Shown piece after piece: positions 49,896 to 57,312 of a DNA stretch of 64,000 nt. Each line of letters starts with the position of its first letter. The stretch's first letter is position 1. The notes below the pieces were generated by a model. That model saw only the letters and a list, made by a program, of their open reading frames with translations, was not told the origin of the DNA and did no database searches. The stretch spans positions 248,001 through 312,000 of the forward strand of contig CAVZEM010000009.1 of NCBI GenBank assembly GCA_963774305.1, read 5' to 3'. The stretch is from DASUPK01 sp963774305 (GTDB taxonomy: Bacteria > Actinomycetota > Thermoleophilia > Solirubrobacterales > 70-9). The position numbers were made by a program, and so were the translations under genes.

Positions 49896-50788
49896 TCTGC
49901 GGGCGTCCGCGAGGTCTGTGGTGGCTGTGGTCGGCTCATTAGGACGCCCGAATTTGGGCACCCTAACAAAACCCGACCGGGAGTGTCGGCTTTGAGGGCA
50001 ACGGCCGCTGCGAACTGGATCGAGTAGAGCAGCAGGCCGGGGGAGGGCTCCAGCTCCAGGGTGTGGCGCTCGGTCGTCTCGTGCGCCGTCAGCTCCTGCA
50101 GCCCGGGTTGGGTGACTTCGATGGGGTCGCGGGACTCGCCGTCGACGCGGATCTCGATCCGCCCGTCGCCGTCGGTGGCCGCGTAGGCGCCGCCAGCTTG
50201 ATAGTCGAGCGTCAGCGAGGACTCTCCCTCGGTGCTCGACCACGGGTTCTCGGTCGAGCCGCCGGGAAACACCTCCGGCGTCGGGGCGATCACCTTGACG
50301 TCGGGAACGTCCGAGGGCCGTAGTGGCTCCAGCAACGGCGGCGACTCGCGGCCGCCATTCTTCTCGGGAAGAGCGTCGCGAATCGCCTCCTCAGTGCCCG
50401 CGTAGTCGCCCTCGCCGAGGTGGTACCAGCGCAGCGCGCCACCCTGTCCCCAGAGGAAGATTGCCGGCCAGCCATGGGGCTCGTAGATCCGCCAGAGCGC
50501 GAACTCGGGATCCACGGCAACGGGCCAGTCGATCCCCAGACGCTCGACCGCGCCGGCCACGGCGGCCGTGTCCTGCGTGAACGGGAAGCGGGGCGAGTGG
50601 ACGCCGATCGTCGCCATGCCCTCGCCCTCGTAGCGATCATGCCAGGCGCGCAGGTAGGGCAGCGTGCGAATCGAGTTGAGCTGCGCGAAGTCGAAGAAGT
50701 GGACGAGGACCGGTCCGGCGGCCACCAGCCGGTCGATCGACTCCACGCGCTCGCCGACCCACTCGAGGCCGGGCGGGATGGGGGGCAC
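49892..50788 (-). CDS. Thioredoxin-fold protein lacking the CxxC motif
   Basis: 298 residues from GTG. The TlpA/NHL-type thioredoxin core is clear: LVHFFDFAQLNSIRTLPYLRAWHDRYEGEGMATIGVHSPRFPFTQD. Relatives read W-x-x-S-C-I-N-C-x-R-T-L-P; here both cysteines are replaced (QLNS), so it cannot be a disulfide reductase. It retains a C-terminal beta domain (about 160-270). The last ~30 residues (GRVLLGCPNSGVLMSRPQPP) look unconserved and overlap the inverted repeat at 49939-49966. Coupled to efeU by ATGA. Confidence 0.82.
   Translation of the reverse strand: MPPIPPGLEWVGERVESIDRLVAAGPVLVHFFDFAQLNSIRTLPYLRAWHDRYEGEGMATIGVHSPRFPFTQDTAAVAGAVERLGIDWPVAVDPEFALWRIYEPHGWPAIFLWGQGGALRWYHLGEGDYAGTEEAIRDALPEKNGGRESPPLLEPLRPSDVPDVKVIAPTPEVFPGGSTENPWSSTEGESSLTLDYQAGGAYAATDGDGRIEIRVDGESRDPIEVTQPGLQELTAHETTERHTLELEPSPGLLLYSIQFAAAVALKADTPGRVLLGCPNSGVLMSRPQPPQTSRTPAE
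49939..49966. promoter_or_regulatory. Inverted repeat with TTAGG/CCTAA ends before efeU
   Basis: TTAGGACGCCC and GGGCACCCTAA flank AATTTG... in a 28-bp imperfect palindrome 44 bases upstream of the efeU ATG. TTAGG half-sites recall IdeR/DtxR iron boxes, but the usual box is 19 bp, so assignment is doubtful. It sits within the 3' end of the upstream gene. Confidence 0.3.
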
Positions 50789-50845
50789 GGCGATGTCGGG
50801 TCTCGGGGGACGCAGGCGCCGGAGGGTATGCTGCCGCGTTATCCC

Positions 50846-50869
50846 AGGGTGCTCCGCAGGAGCAACCCG
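50846..50869 (+). promoter_or_regulatory. SD-burying leader hairpin, copy C
   Basis: AGGGTGCTCC, loop GCA, GGAGCAACCC. A TATGCT hexamer at 50827-50832 gives a transcript start just before it. The buried AGGAG serves ATG 50874, which opens a two-codon frame (ATG AAC TGA). The real gene starts at GTG 50898 with its own AGGAG. This arrangement resembles a leader-controlled start. Confidence 0.6.
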
Positions 50870-50897
50870 ATCAATGAACTGAAGAGGAGTGGTTTGC

Positions 50898-51515
50898 GTG
50901 AGTGAAGCTGTGTGGGAGCGGATCGAGGAGAGTCGGGCCCGTCACAACGTGCTCGAGCACCCCTTCTACGTGCGCTGGTCGGCCGGCGAGCTGAGCCGCG
51001 AGGAGCTGGCGAGGTACGCCGGGCAGTACCGCCACGCGACCGAGGCCCTCGCCCGCCTCTGCGGCCAGACGGCCGAGAACGCCCCCGAGCAGCATCGCGA
51101 GGAGATCGCGGCGCATGCCACTGAGGAGGAGGCCCACGTCGGACTCTGGGATGACTTCGTCGAGGCCGCCGGCGGCGAGATCGGCGCCGAGCCCACGCCG
51201 GAGACGGCGGAGTGCGTCACGGCCTGGACCGCCCCCGAGGGATACCTCGGGCAGCTCGCGCGGATGTATGCGATCGAGAGCGGCCAGCCGGAGATCGCCC
51301 GCACCAAGCGTGAGGGCCTGGCGCGCTTCTACGGCATCAACGGCGGACCGGGGAGCGAGTACTTCAAGGTTCACGAGGGGGCCGACCACGCTCACGCCGA
51401 GGAGTCCCGCCGGCTGATCGAGGAGGCGATGACGCCCGAGGACGAGGATGCCCTCGTCGCCGCAGCGGAGTCCGCCTTCAAGGCGAATCTGCGGCTGCTC
51501 GACGGGGTCAGCTGA
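50898..51515 (+). CDS. Heme-oxygenase-fold metalloenzyme (TenA/PqqC/CADD-like)
   Basis: 205 residues from GTG, AGAGGAG eight bases upstream. All-helical. HPFYVRWSAGELSREELARYAGQYRH is the family N-terminus. Potential metal ligands are EEEAH (E-x2-H), the E of YAIESGQPEI, and HEGADHAH (H-x3-D-x2-H). That set is used by heme-oxygenase-like diiron oxidases such as CADD and UndA. It could oxidise or cleave a small metabolite. The TenA thiaminase cysteine is not seen. Preceded by leader hairpin C. Confidence 0.8.
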   Translation: MSEAVWERIEESRARHNVLEHPFYVRWSAGELSREELARYAGQYRHATEALARLCGQTAENAPEQHREEIAAHATEEEAHVGLWDDFVEAAGGEIGAEPTPETAECVTAWTAPEGYLGQLARMYAIESGQPEIARTKREGLARFYGINGGPGSEYFKVHEGADHAHAEESRRLIEEAMTPEDEDALVAAAESAFKANLRLLDGVS

Positions 51516-51528
51516 ACGCCGGGCTCTG

Positions 51529-51732
51529 ATGCGCGGGCGCTCCGGACGGGTCGGCGACCGCGTGATCGGGATCGGGCTCGGGATTCTGCTCGGGCTCGCG
51601 GTGATCATCCTGTTCCTGTTCCTGGGCTCGCGCAACACGATCGATGAGCCCTCGCTCTCGGGCGGGGCGACGACCCAGACGCAGCCGGCCGCGCCGCCGG
51701 CGAAGGTGTCGAAGCCGAAGCCGCCCAAGTAG
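51529..51732 (+). CDS. Small single-pass membrane protein, 67 residues
   Basis: Basic MRGRSGRVGDR, one helix (VIGIGLGILLGLAVIILFLFLG), then a polar tail ending in KVSKPKPPK. It starts 13 bases after the preceding stop. No family recognised; common type of accessory protein in actinobacterial membrane operons. Confidence 0.65.
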   Translation: MRGRSGRVGDRVIGIGLGILLGLAVIILFLFLGSRNTIDEPSLSGGATTQTQPAAPPAKVSKPKPPK

Positions 51733-51744
51733 GATTCCTGACCG

Positions 51745-52341
51745 ATGAGATCGGCAATGCGCACCGCTCATAGGGTCCGGCTCGCGGGGATCCTGGCGCT
51801 CGGCGCGTTTGCACTCCACCAGCTGCGCTACCTGATCGCCATTGGGGGATCCTCCGCCGCCGAGCTCGCTCAGGAGGGACACCGCTACATGTCGGATCTC
51901 TTGCCGCCGGTCTCCGTTCTGGTGCTTGCCGCCGTCGTGGCGACGCTGATCCGAGGCACCGAGGCGGCGTCACCCGCAAGGGCACCACTCGGACGCCGCA
52001 TCGCGGTCTTCGCGGGCGCATTGCTCGCCATCTACGTGGGCCAGGAGCTCCTCGAGGGACTGCTGGCAACAGGCCACGCGACGGGCCTGGCCGGTGTGCT
52101 CGGCGGCGGTGGGTGGATCGCGCTGCCGCTCGCCGTGACCATCGGTGCCCTGGCGGCGCTGCTCGCTCACGTGCTCGAGAGAGTCGAGCGCGTGATCGCG
52201 GTGATCCACGCCGAGCGGCCAGTGCGCTCGCGCCCGCCCGCGGTCCGCGGCAGGGCCCTTCCGGCCCGCGGAATCAGCTTGCTCTCCGCTCCTCTTGCGT
52301 TTGGCTTGGCCCGAAGGCCGCCTCCTCCGGTACCTGCCTAG
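51745..52341 (+). CDS. Four-helix membrane protein
   Basis: 198 residues. Helices at about 12-34 (LAGILALGAFALHQLRYLIA), 52-70 (PPVSVLVLAAVVATLI), 84-102 and 118-146 (WIALPLAVTIGALAALLAHVL), then an Arg/Pro-rich cytoplasmic tail. The motif HQLRYLIAIGG in helix 1 is polar for a membrane segment. No known family. It precedes the cupredoxin-like and large membrane genes and may belong with them. Confidence 0.7.
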   Translation: MRSAMRTAHRVRLAGILALGAFALHQLRYLIAIGGSSAAELAQEGHRYMSDLLPPVSVLVLAAVVATLIRGTEAASPARAPLGRRIAVFAGALLAIYVGQELLEGLLATGHATGLAGVLGGGGWIALPLAVTIGALAALLAHVLERVERVIAVIHAERPVRSRPPAVRGRALPARGISLLSAPLAFGLARRPPPPVPA

Positions 52342-52420
52342 CAGGTGTCAATCCGCGCGCGCGTTTCGCCTTCGTTTAGGCAGCGACGGCACCGTGCGCA
52401 CATCCAAGGAGGTCTTCCGA

Positions 52421-52807
52421 ATGCAATCGAGACCTGCACGACTCGGCCTGCTGGCCGCGGTGATCGTCGCCGCAATCGTGGTCTTCGTCGTGCTGAGGAA
52501 CAACAACAGCGACACGAGCAATGACACCGCCAAGGGCGTTCAGGTCCTGAACGTCGACGCCAGCGGCAATCCGGTCGGCGGGGTGAAGACGTTGACTTAC
52601 AACAAGGGCGACCAGGTCCAGCTCCACGTGAACCTGGCGGCGCCCGAGGACGAGGTCCACGTCCACGGCTACGAGATCGAGAAGCCGGCCGAGCACAGCC
52701 CGGTCACCTTTTCGTTCCCGGCCCACCTCGACGGCGTCTTCGAGATCGAGGTGCACGGCTCCGACAAGACGGAGGGACCGATCGCCGAGCTCCACGTCAA
52801 CCCGTGA
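52421..52807 (+). CDS. Membrane-anchored cupredoxin-like protein
   Basis: 128 residues. AAGGAGG eight bases before the ATG. N-terminal helix (LGLLAAVIVAAIVVFVVL), then a beta-sandwich domain: VKTLTYNKGDQVQLHVNL, DEVHVHGYEIEK, FSFPAHLDGVFEIEVHG. The layout is that of EfeO-N/cupredoxin-1 domains, but the type I copper set (Cys and Met) is missing. The two His of EVHVHGY could still bind metal. GTGA overlap with the next gene implies coupled function. Confidence 0.78.
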   Translation: MQSRPARLGLLAAVIVAAIVVFVVLRNNNSDTSNDTAKGVQVLNVDASGNPVGGVKTLTYNKGDQVQLHVNLAAPEDEVHVHGYEIEKPAEHSPVTFSFPAHLDGVFEIEVHGSDKTEGPIAELHVNP

Positions 52808-54255
52808 TGAGGGCGTTGAAGCTGAAGACCGCGGTGGGCGTCGCACTGGCGACGCCCACCGCGGCGCTGCTCTTCCCAGACGTCGCCTCGGCGCACGCCC
52901 TGGTCGGCCGCAAGGACCTGCCGGTGCCCGCGTGGCTCTTTGCCTGGGGGGCGTCGCTGGTCCTGATCATCTCCTTTGCGCTGCTCTCGGTCGCCTGGAC
53001 CACTGCGCGGCTCCAGGACGAGGACTGGCGCGCGATGCCGCGCTGGTTCTCGCGGGCGGTGCTCAATGAAGGCACGCAGATCGTCTGCGGGCTGATCGGC
53101 GTCGGCCTATTCGTGCTGGTCCTCTACGCCGGCTTCAGGGGCATCGAGGACCCGACACAGAACTTCGCGATCATCTTCGTCTTCTACACGTTCTGGCTGG
53201 GCCTGGTCCTGCTCAGCGTGTTGTTCGGGGACGTGTTCCGGGCGTTCAACCCCTGGCGGGCGATCGGCCGAACAATCTCCGGCGGATTCCGCCTCGTCGC
53301 GGGGGAATCCGCGCCTGCCCCGTTCACCTATCCCGACCGGCTCGGGCGCTGGCCGGCCGTCATCGGCGTTCTGCTGTTCGTCTGGCTCGAGCTGATCGCC
53401 GGCGGTGGAGCGTCGCCGACGCCGCACAAGGTCGCGGTCGCCACGGTGATCTACACAGCCATCACGTTCATCTGCATGGCGCTGTTCGGGGTGGAGAAGT
53501 GGATCGAGCGAGGGGAGGCGTTCAACGCCTACTTCGGGATGTTCTCCCGCCTCGGCCCGTTCGAGGTGCGGGGCGTCGAGGTGGGCCGCCGCAGGTTCCT
53601 GACCGGCGCGCCTCAGTGGGCGGCGGTTCCGGGGGCCGCCGCACTGGTGCTCACCTCGATCGCGGTGACGAGCTTCGACGGCGCCCAGGAGGGCGTTCTC
53701 TCCGGCGCCATCAAGTGGACCTTCGAGCGCTGCAGCGACATCGGCTTCAGTCTGCCCGACTCGTTCCGGATCGCCAACAGCATCTGGTTGCTGATCACCC
53801 TTGGCGCCGTCTCGAGTCTCTACTGGCTCGGGGTGACCGGCATGCACACGGTTCGCAGCTCACCGCCGGTCAAGGAGCTCGGGCGCTCGTTCGCCCATTC
53901 CCTGATCCCGATCGCGCTGGCCTATCTGGTGGCCCACTACTTCAGCGCCTTCCTCTACCAGGAGCAGGCCCAGTTCACCTACGTACTCTCTGACCCGCTC
54001 GGCCACGGCTCCGACCTGTTCGGCACCGCCGGGGGCGGCATCAACTACGGGATCGTCGGCTCGAACACGGTCTGGTACGTGCAGGTCGCGGCGCTGGTGG
54101 TCGGCCACGTTGTGGCCCTGACGCTGGCGCATGACCGTGCGCTCAAGGTCTACGACAACGTTCGCCACGCATCCCGCTCGCAGTACTTCATGCTCGCGGT
54201 GATGGTGGGCTTCACCTGCTTCGGGCTCTTTCTCCTGTCGCAGGCAAACGCGTAG
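52807..54255 (+). CDS. Large polytopic membrane protein
   Basis: 482 residues, N-terminal hydrophobic signal ending ASAHALVG, then about ten further helices (for example PAWLFAWGASLVLIISFALLSV, FVFYTFWLGLVLLSVLFG, LIPIALAYLVAHYFSAFLY). Similar actinobacterial proteins are often labelled fenitrothion hydrolase by name transfer; no hydrolase motif is visible. Conserved-looking polar sites are FNPWRAIGR and LAHDRALKVYDN. Its place next to a cupredoxin-like protein suggests a metal- or redox-related membrane role. ATG 52807 preferred; GTG 52804 overlaps the previous stop. Confidence 0.75.
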   Translation: MRALKLKTAVGVALATPTAALLFPDVASAHALVGRKDLPVPAWLFAWGASLVLIISFALLSVAWTTARLQDEDWRAMPRWFSRAVLNEGTQIVCGLIGVGLFVLVLYAGFRGIEDPTQNFAIIFVFYTFWLGLVLLSVLFGDVFRAFNPWRAIGRTISGGFRLVAGESAPAPFTYPDRLGRWPAVIGVLLFVWLELIAGGGASPTPHKVAVATVIYTAITFICMALFGVEKWIERGEAFNAYFGMFSRLGPFEVRGVEVGRRRFLTGAPQWAAVPGAAALVLTSIAVTSFDGAQEGVLSGAIKWTFERCSDIGFSLPDSFRIANSIWLLITLGAVSSLYWLGVTGMHTVRSSPPVKELGRSFAHSLIPIALAYLVAHYFSAFLYQEQAQFTYVLSDPLGHGSDLFGTAGGGINYGIVGSNTVWYVQVAALVVGHVVALTLAHDRALKVYDNVRHASRSQYFMLAVMVGFTCFGLFLLSQANA

Positions 54256-54287
54256 CGGCCACCAGGCCGCGATCTGATGGCGAAGCC
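54255..54287 (+). repeat. Post-stop bipartite hairpin element, copy 3
   Basis: GCGGCC-ACCA-GGCCGC starts at the last base of the TAG stop, then GATCTGATGGCGAAGCCG contains GGC-GAA-GCC (54279-54287). The second part matches copy 1 (GATTTGATGGCGAAGCCG) in 17 of 18 bases. Located between convergent genes. Confidence 0.5.
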
Positions 54288-54293
54288 GAGTAA

Positions 54294-54695
54294 TCACTGG
54301 GCCAGCCGTTTCATTGCGAGTGCGAGCCGCTGCGCTTCGAGGCCGCCGCCCTCGAAGACGAGGACGATGTTCGATGCCTGGAAGCAGAGCAGTCCGCCCG
54401 AGCCGCGGCAGGCTTTGAGCTGGTCGTCGGCACCGCCGGTATCGCCGAGGACGTAGAGCGTTCCGCTGGCTCCGCTGCGGGCCCCGGCGGGCTCGCCGGG
54501 GAGTGGTGGGAGCCTGACCGCCCAGAGCTCCTCTGCGTTGCCGCCGCTCGGCAGCTGCCGGCCGAGCTCGATCGAGACCCGCTCGGCGTTGATCCGGTCG
54601 ACGAACTCCGACGCAGTGAACATCTGAGTACTGCCGCAGCCGAGTATGAGCAGGCCGGCCAGGCCGGTCGCGAGCCAGATGAGTCCCCGTCCCAC
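54294..54695 (-). CDS. Small lipoprotein
   Basis: 133 residues. Signal LIWLATGLAGLLILGCGS with lipobox L-I-L-G-C. The mature part has a short helix (TASEFVDRINAERVSIELG) and strands through ELWAVRLPPLPG and NIVLVFEGGGLEA, with a Cys pair (KACRGSGGLLCF). The layout resembles lipoproteins that measure or bind small ligands; no family assigned. Convergent with the large membrane gene. Confidence 0.75.
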   Translation of the reverse strand: MGRGLIWLATGLAGLLILGCGSTQMFTASEFVDRINAERVSIELGRQLPSGGNAEELWAVRLPPLPGEPAGARSGASGTLYVLGDTGGADDQLKACRGSGGLLCFQASNIVLVFEGGGLEAQRLALAMKRLAQ

Positions 54696-54724
54696 CTTCT
54701 GGAGGCTGGCATACTCGACCAGCG

Positions 54725-54877
54725 ATGTGCATGGAGTCCGTCAACTACGTGAAGACCTCGATCGGCGCCGCCGGTGGGCTCCGGTCCTGGTTGATCGCGC
54801 GGACTCCGCTCCGGCCTGCGCCCCGCCGCGCCGGGCCAGCGGCCGCCATCCCGGCGGCCACGGGCCACCGGCCCTGA
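54725..54877 (+). CDS. Possible 50-residue protein
   Basis: ATG frame starting MCMESVNYVKTSIGAAGGLR and ending in Ala/Pro/Arg-rich sequence. The first half looks protein-like, the second does not. No clear ribosome site. Located between the lipoprotein promoter and the small membrane gene at 54882. Confidence 0.3.
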   Translation: MCMESVNYVKTSIGAAGGLRSWLIARTPLRPAPRRAGPAAAIPAATGHRP

Positions 54878-54881
54878 TCCC

Positions 54882-55040
54882 GTGAGCTTGCTTCCGCCGC
54901 TCGCTCACCTCGGGCATTGGTACCTGTGGATCCCCTACGTGATCCCGGTCGTCGTCGTGCTGGCGGCGTCGCTGCATGCCTTCCGGCAGCAGCGCCGCGA
55001 GGATCGCGAGCGCGACCAGGCTGAGGAGACGAGCCCCTAG
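54882..55040 (+). CDS. Small membrane protein, HWYLWIPY type
   Basis: 52 residues from GTG: SLLPPLAHLGHWYLWIPYVI, continuing into the helix VVVVLAASLHAF, then a highly charged tail RQQRREDRERDQAEE. The amphipathic Trp/Tyr-rich start followed by one helix is a distinctive pattern that I believe recurs in actinobacteria near polytopic proteins like the 52807 product (recollection, not checked). It is too short for most gene finders. Confidence 0.55.
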   Translation: MSLLPPLAHLGHWYLWIPYVIPVVVVLAASLHAFRQQRREDRERDQAEETSP

Positions 55041-55261
55041 CGGTCCTGAACGTGCTCAGCCGGTGGCGGAAGGGGAGGATGATGCGCCGGCGGAGTGGAG
55101 CCCTGCAGCGCGACGGTCGACCCGAGCGTCGCCGCCACGAAGATCCCGGCAGTAGCCGCCTTCATGCGCCGCTCGGTCAACCAGCTCTGATGCTGGGCCT
55201 GGAGCCATGACCTCGCTCCGCTGGCGCCCGCCATGGCGGCCATCGCGCAAGCAGCACACAT
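55037..55261 (-). CDS. Small CxxC membrane protein
   Basis: 74 residues beginning MCAACAMAAMAGASGARSWL. It has a C-x2-C at residues 2-5, a helix (AATAGIFVAATLGSTVAL) after WLTERRMK, and a His/Pro-rich tail (PPAHHPPLPPP). The N-terminal Cys pair plus Met residues could bind a metal such as copper or zinc. Directly downstream of the Fur-family gene on the same strand, 23 bases away. No known function. Confidence 0.6.
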   Translation of the reverse strand: MCAACAMAAMAGASGARSWLQAQHQSWLTERRMKAATAGIFVAATLGSTVALQGSTPPAHHPPLPPPAEHVQDR

Positions 55262-55283
55262 GGATCCAAGATACTCCGGCGGC

Positions 55284-55724
55284 TTAGTCGGAATCGCGCC
55301 CGCAGTTTGCGCACTCACCACGAAGGGTCACCTCGTGGCTCGAGACCTTGAAGTCCGGGCGCTTGGCGAGAGCGACGATCGCCCGCTCCAGTTGATCGTC
55401 CTCGAAGGCGACTACCCGGCCGCACTGCTCGCAGACGATGTGATGATGGTGGTGCCCGCTCGGGTCGACGCACTCGTAGCCCGCCGCGTCGCCCCCGAGG
55501 TCTACTCGCTGGACCAATCCGATCTCCTCGAGCTGCTCGAGCGAGCGATAGACGGTCGCCCGGCCAACGTCGGGGAGACGACGGTCGATATCGAGCGCGG
55601 TGATCGCGCAATCCTGCGTGCCGAGCAGATCGACGACCTTTCGCCTGCCACCCCCGCTGCGGAAGCCGGCCTCGGAGAGGGCCGTGACCGCGCGCTCGCT
55701 CCAGCTCCTCTCGGCCGCGCTCAT
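55284..55724 (-). CDS. Fur-family metal regulator, probably Zur
   Basis: 146 residues. N-terminal winged helix with the DNA-recognition motif RATVYRSLEQLEEIGLVQRV. Metal-binding GHHHHHIVCEQCGRVVAF (site with C-x2-C) and the second pair CANCG near the end. Its ATG overlaps the znuB stop (ATGA), so it is the last gene of the zinc importer operon; that context argues for Zur rather than Fur. Confidence 0.92.
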   Translation of the reverse strand: MSAAERSWSERAVTALSEAGFRSGGGRRKVVDLLGTQDCAITALDIDRRLPDVGRATVYRSLEQLEEIGLVQRVDLGGDAAGYECVDPSGHHHHHIVCEQCGRVVAFEDDQLERAIVALAKRPDFKVSSHEVTLRGECANCGRDSD

Positions 55725-56572
55725 CCGGACGCTCCCGCCGTGACGGCCGTTCGCTGACCGAGTGAGTGGAGGCCGGCGCCCCCGATTGCGACCAGGTAGC
55801 CGGCGACGATCGTGCCCGCGATCGCCGCGCCCGCGGCGAACCCGGCGTAGTAGGAGAGATAGAGGCCGACCACCCCTGCGCAGATCCCGAGCCCGGTGGC
55901 GACGGCCATCATCGAACCGATGCGATGGGTGATGACGCGGGCGGTCGCCGCGGGGCCGACCAGCGCCGCGACGGCGAGCAGTGTGCCCAGGCCCTGCGCC
56001 GCGACCAGGACGGCCGCTGCGAGCAGGATGAGGACGGCGATGTCCGCGACGGTCGGCGAGGCGCCGAGCGCTCCCGCCGTGGTTCGGTCGAACGCCACCG
56101 CGAGCAGACGCCAGTGAAGCGCGATCAGGCTGATCACGACTCCTGCCGCGAGGATTGCGGCGATCCTCAAGTCCGAGTCGGATGGCGCGAGGATGTCCCC
56201 GAAGAGCAGGCTCTGGATTCCCGGTGGCGAGTCGGCCGAGAGTGCCAGCAGCGCGCCGAGGCCGAAGAACCCCGTGACGACGACGGCGACCGCCGTGTCG
56301 CGGCCGATGCCGGGCACGCGGCCGACCAGCGCGATCGCCACGGCGGCGACGGCGATCCCCGGGATCCCGCCGACCAGGATCGGCACGCCCGCCAGGGCGG
56401 CGACCACGAGCCCGGGGAAGAGTGCGTGGGAGAGCGATTCGGCCGCGTACGAGACGCCGTAGAAGATCACCCAACAGCCGAGAGCCCCGCCGGCGAGCGA
56501 GATCAGGCCGACCTCGAGCAGCGCCCTGCGGATGAACTCCTGGCCCAGCGGATCCGTGACGAAGTCGATCAT
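55721..56572 (-). CDS. znuB: Zinc/manganese ABC transporter permease
   Basis: 283 residues, ABC-3 family, about eight helices. Starts MIDFVTDPLGQEFIRRALLEVGLISLAGGALG, with the family loop YGVSYAAESLSHALFPGLV and the C-terminal VGPAATARVITHR ATPase-contact region. It pairs with the ATPase encoded just before it. The operon also encodes a second ABC-3 permease (fused, upstream), so a heterodimeric channel is likely. Confidence 0.92.
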   Translation of the reverse strand: MIDFVTDPLGQEFIRRALLEVGLISLAGGALGCWVIFYGVSYAAESLSHALFPGLVVAALAGVPILVGGIPGIAVAAVAIALVGRVPGIGRDTAVAVVVTGFFGLGALLALSADSPPGIQSLLFGDILAPSDSDLRIAAILAAGVVISLIALHWRLLAVAFDRTTAGALGASPTVADIAVLILLAAAVLVAAQGLGTLLAVAALVGPAATARVITHRIGSMMAVATGLGICAGVVGLYLSYYAGFAAGAAIAGTIVAGYLVAIGGAGLHSLGQRTAVTAGASG

Positions 56573-57312
56573 CAGTGGTGGTGGGCGGGGAGCACCCCGA
56601 CGCGGTCGCTTCCCGGGATCTCGACGATCGCCCCGGCATAGGTCTCCTCGAGGACGCGCCGGTCCAGGACGTCGTCCGGCGCGCCGAAGGCGATCTGCCG
56701 CCTATTGAGGCAGAGGACCGCGTCCCAGCGCCGCGCCTGCGCCAGGTCGTGGGTCGCGATCACGATCCCTCGGCCCTCGGCGGCGAGCTCCGCGATCAGG
56801 GACTCGAGTCCGCTCGCCGCCGGGACGTCCAGGCCCGAGAACGGCTCGTCGAGCAGCAGCAGCTGCGCGTCCTGGACCAGGCCGCGCGCGATCAGCACCC
56901 GCTGGCGCTGGCCGCCGGACAGATCGCCGAAGGTGTCGTGCGCGCGCTCGGCGACGCCGACCCTCTGCAGCGCCGCATGCGCGGCCTCGCGATCCGCATG
57001 GCCGGGCCGCCGCCACCAGGGGAGGCGGGGGAGGGCGCCCATCAGCGCCACCTCGAAGGCGGAGACGGGAAAGTCGAGCCGCGATCGCTCGGTCTGAGGA
57101 ACCGTCGCCGCGCGGCCCCGCACCTCGACCGTCCCTCGCATCGGCCGCAGCTCACCGAGCAGGACGCGAAGCAGCGTGGTCTTGCCGCCGCCGTTCGGGC
57201 CGAGCAGTGCGACCCGCCGGCCGGCATCGACCTCGAACGTGATCCCTTCGATGGCGGGCGCACGGCCATAGCCCGCGGTGAGGTCGTGCGTTCTGGCCAG
57301 CGTCTCAGCCAA
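56572..57312 (-). CDS. znuC: Zinc/manganese ABC transporter ATPase
   Basis: 246 residues. Walker A LLGPNGGGKTTLL, signature LSGGQRQRVLIARGL, Walker B LLLLDEPFSGLD, H-loop ATHDLAQA. The C-terminus ends in HHH, a possible metal-sensing tag also seen in some ZnuC proteins. Overlaps the fused permease gene upstream by 8 bases and ends on the znuB start. Confidence 0.93.
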   Translation of the reverse strand: MAETLARTHDLTAGYGRAPAIEGITFEVDAGRRVALLGPNGGGKTTLLRVLLGELRPMRGTVEVRGRAATVPQTERSRLDFPVSAFEVALMGALPRLPWWRRPGHADREAAHAALQRVGVAERAHDTFGDLSGGQRQRVLIARGLVQDAQLLLLDEPFSGLDVPAASGLESLIAELAAEGRGIVIATHDLAQARRWDAVLCLNRRQIAFGAPDDVLDRRVLEETYAGAIVEIPGSDRVGVLPAHHH

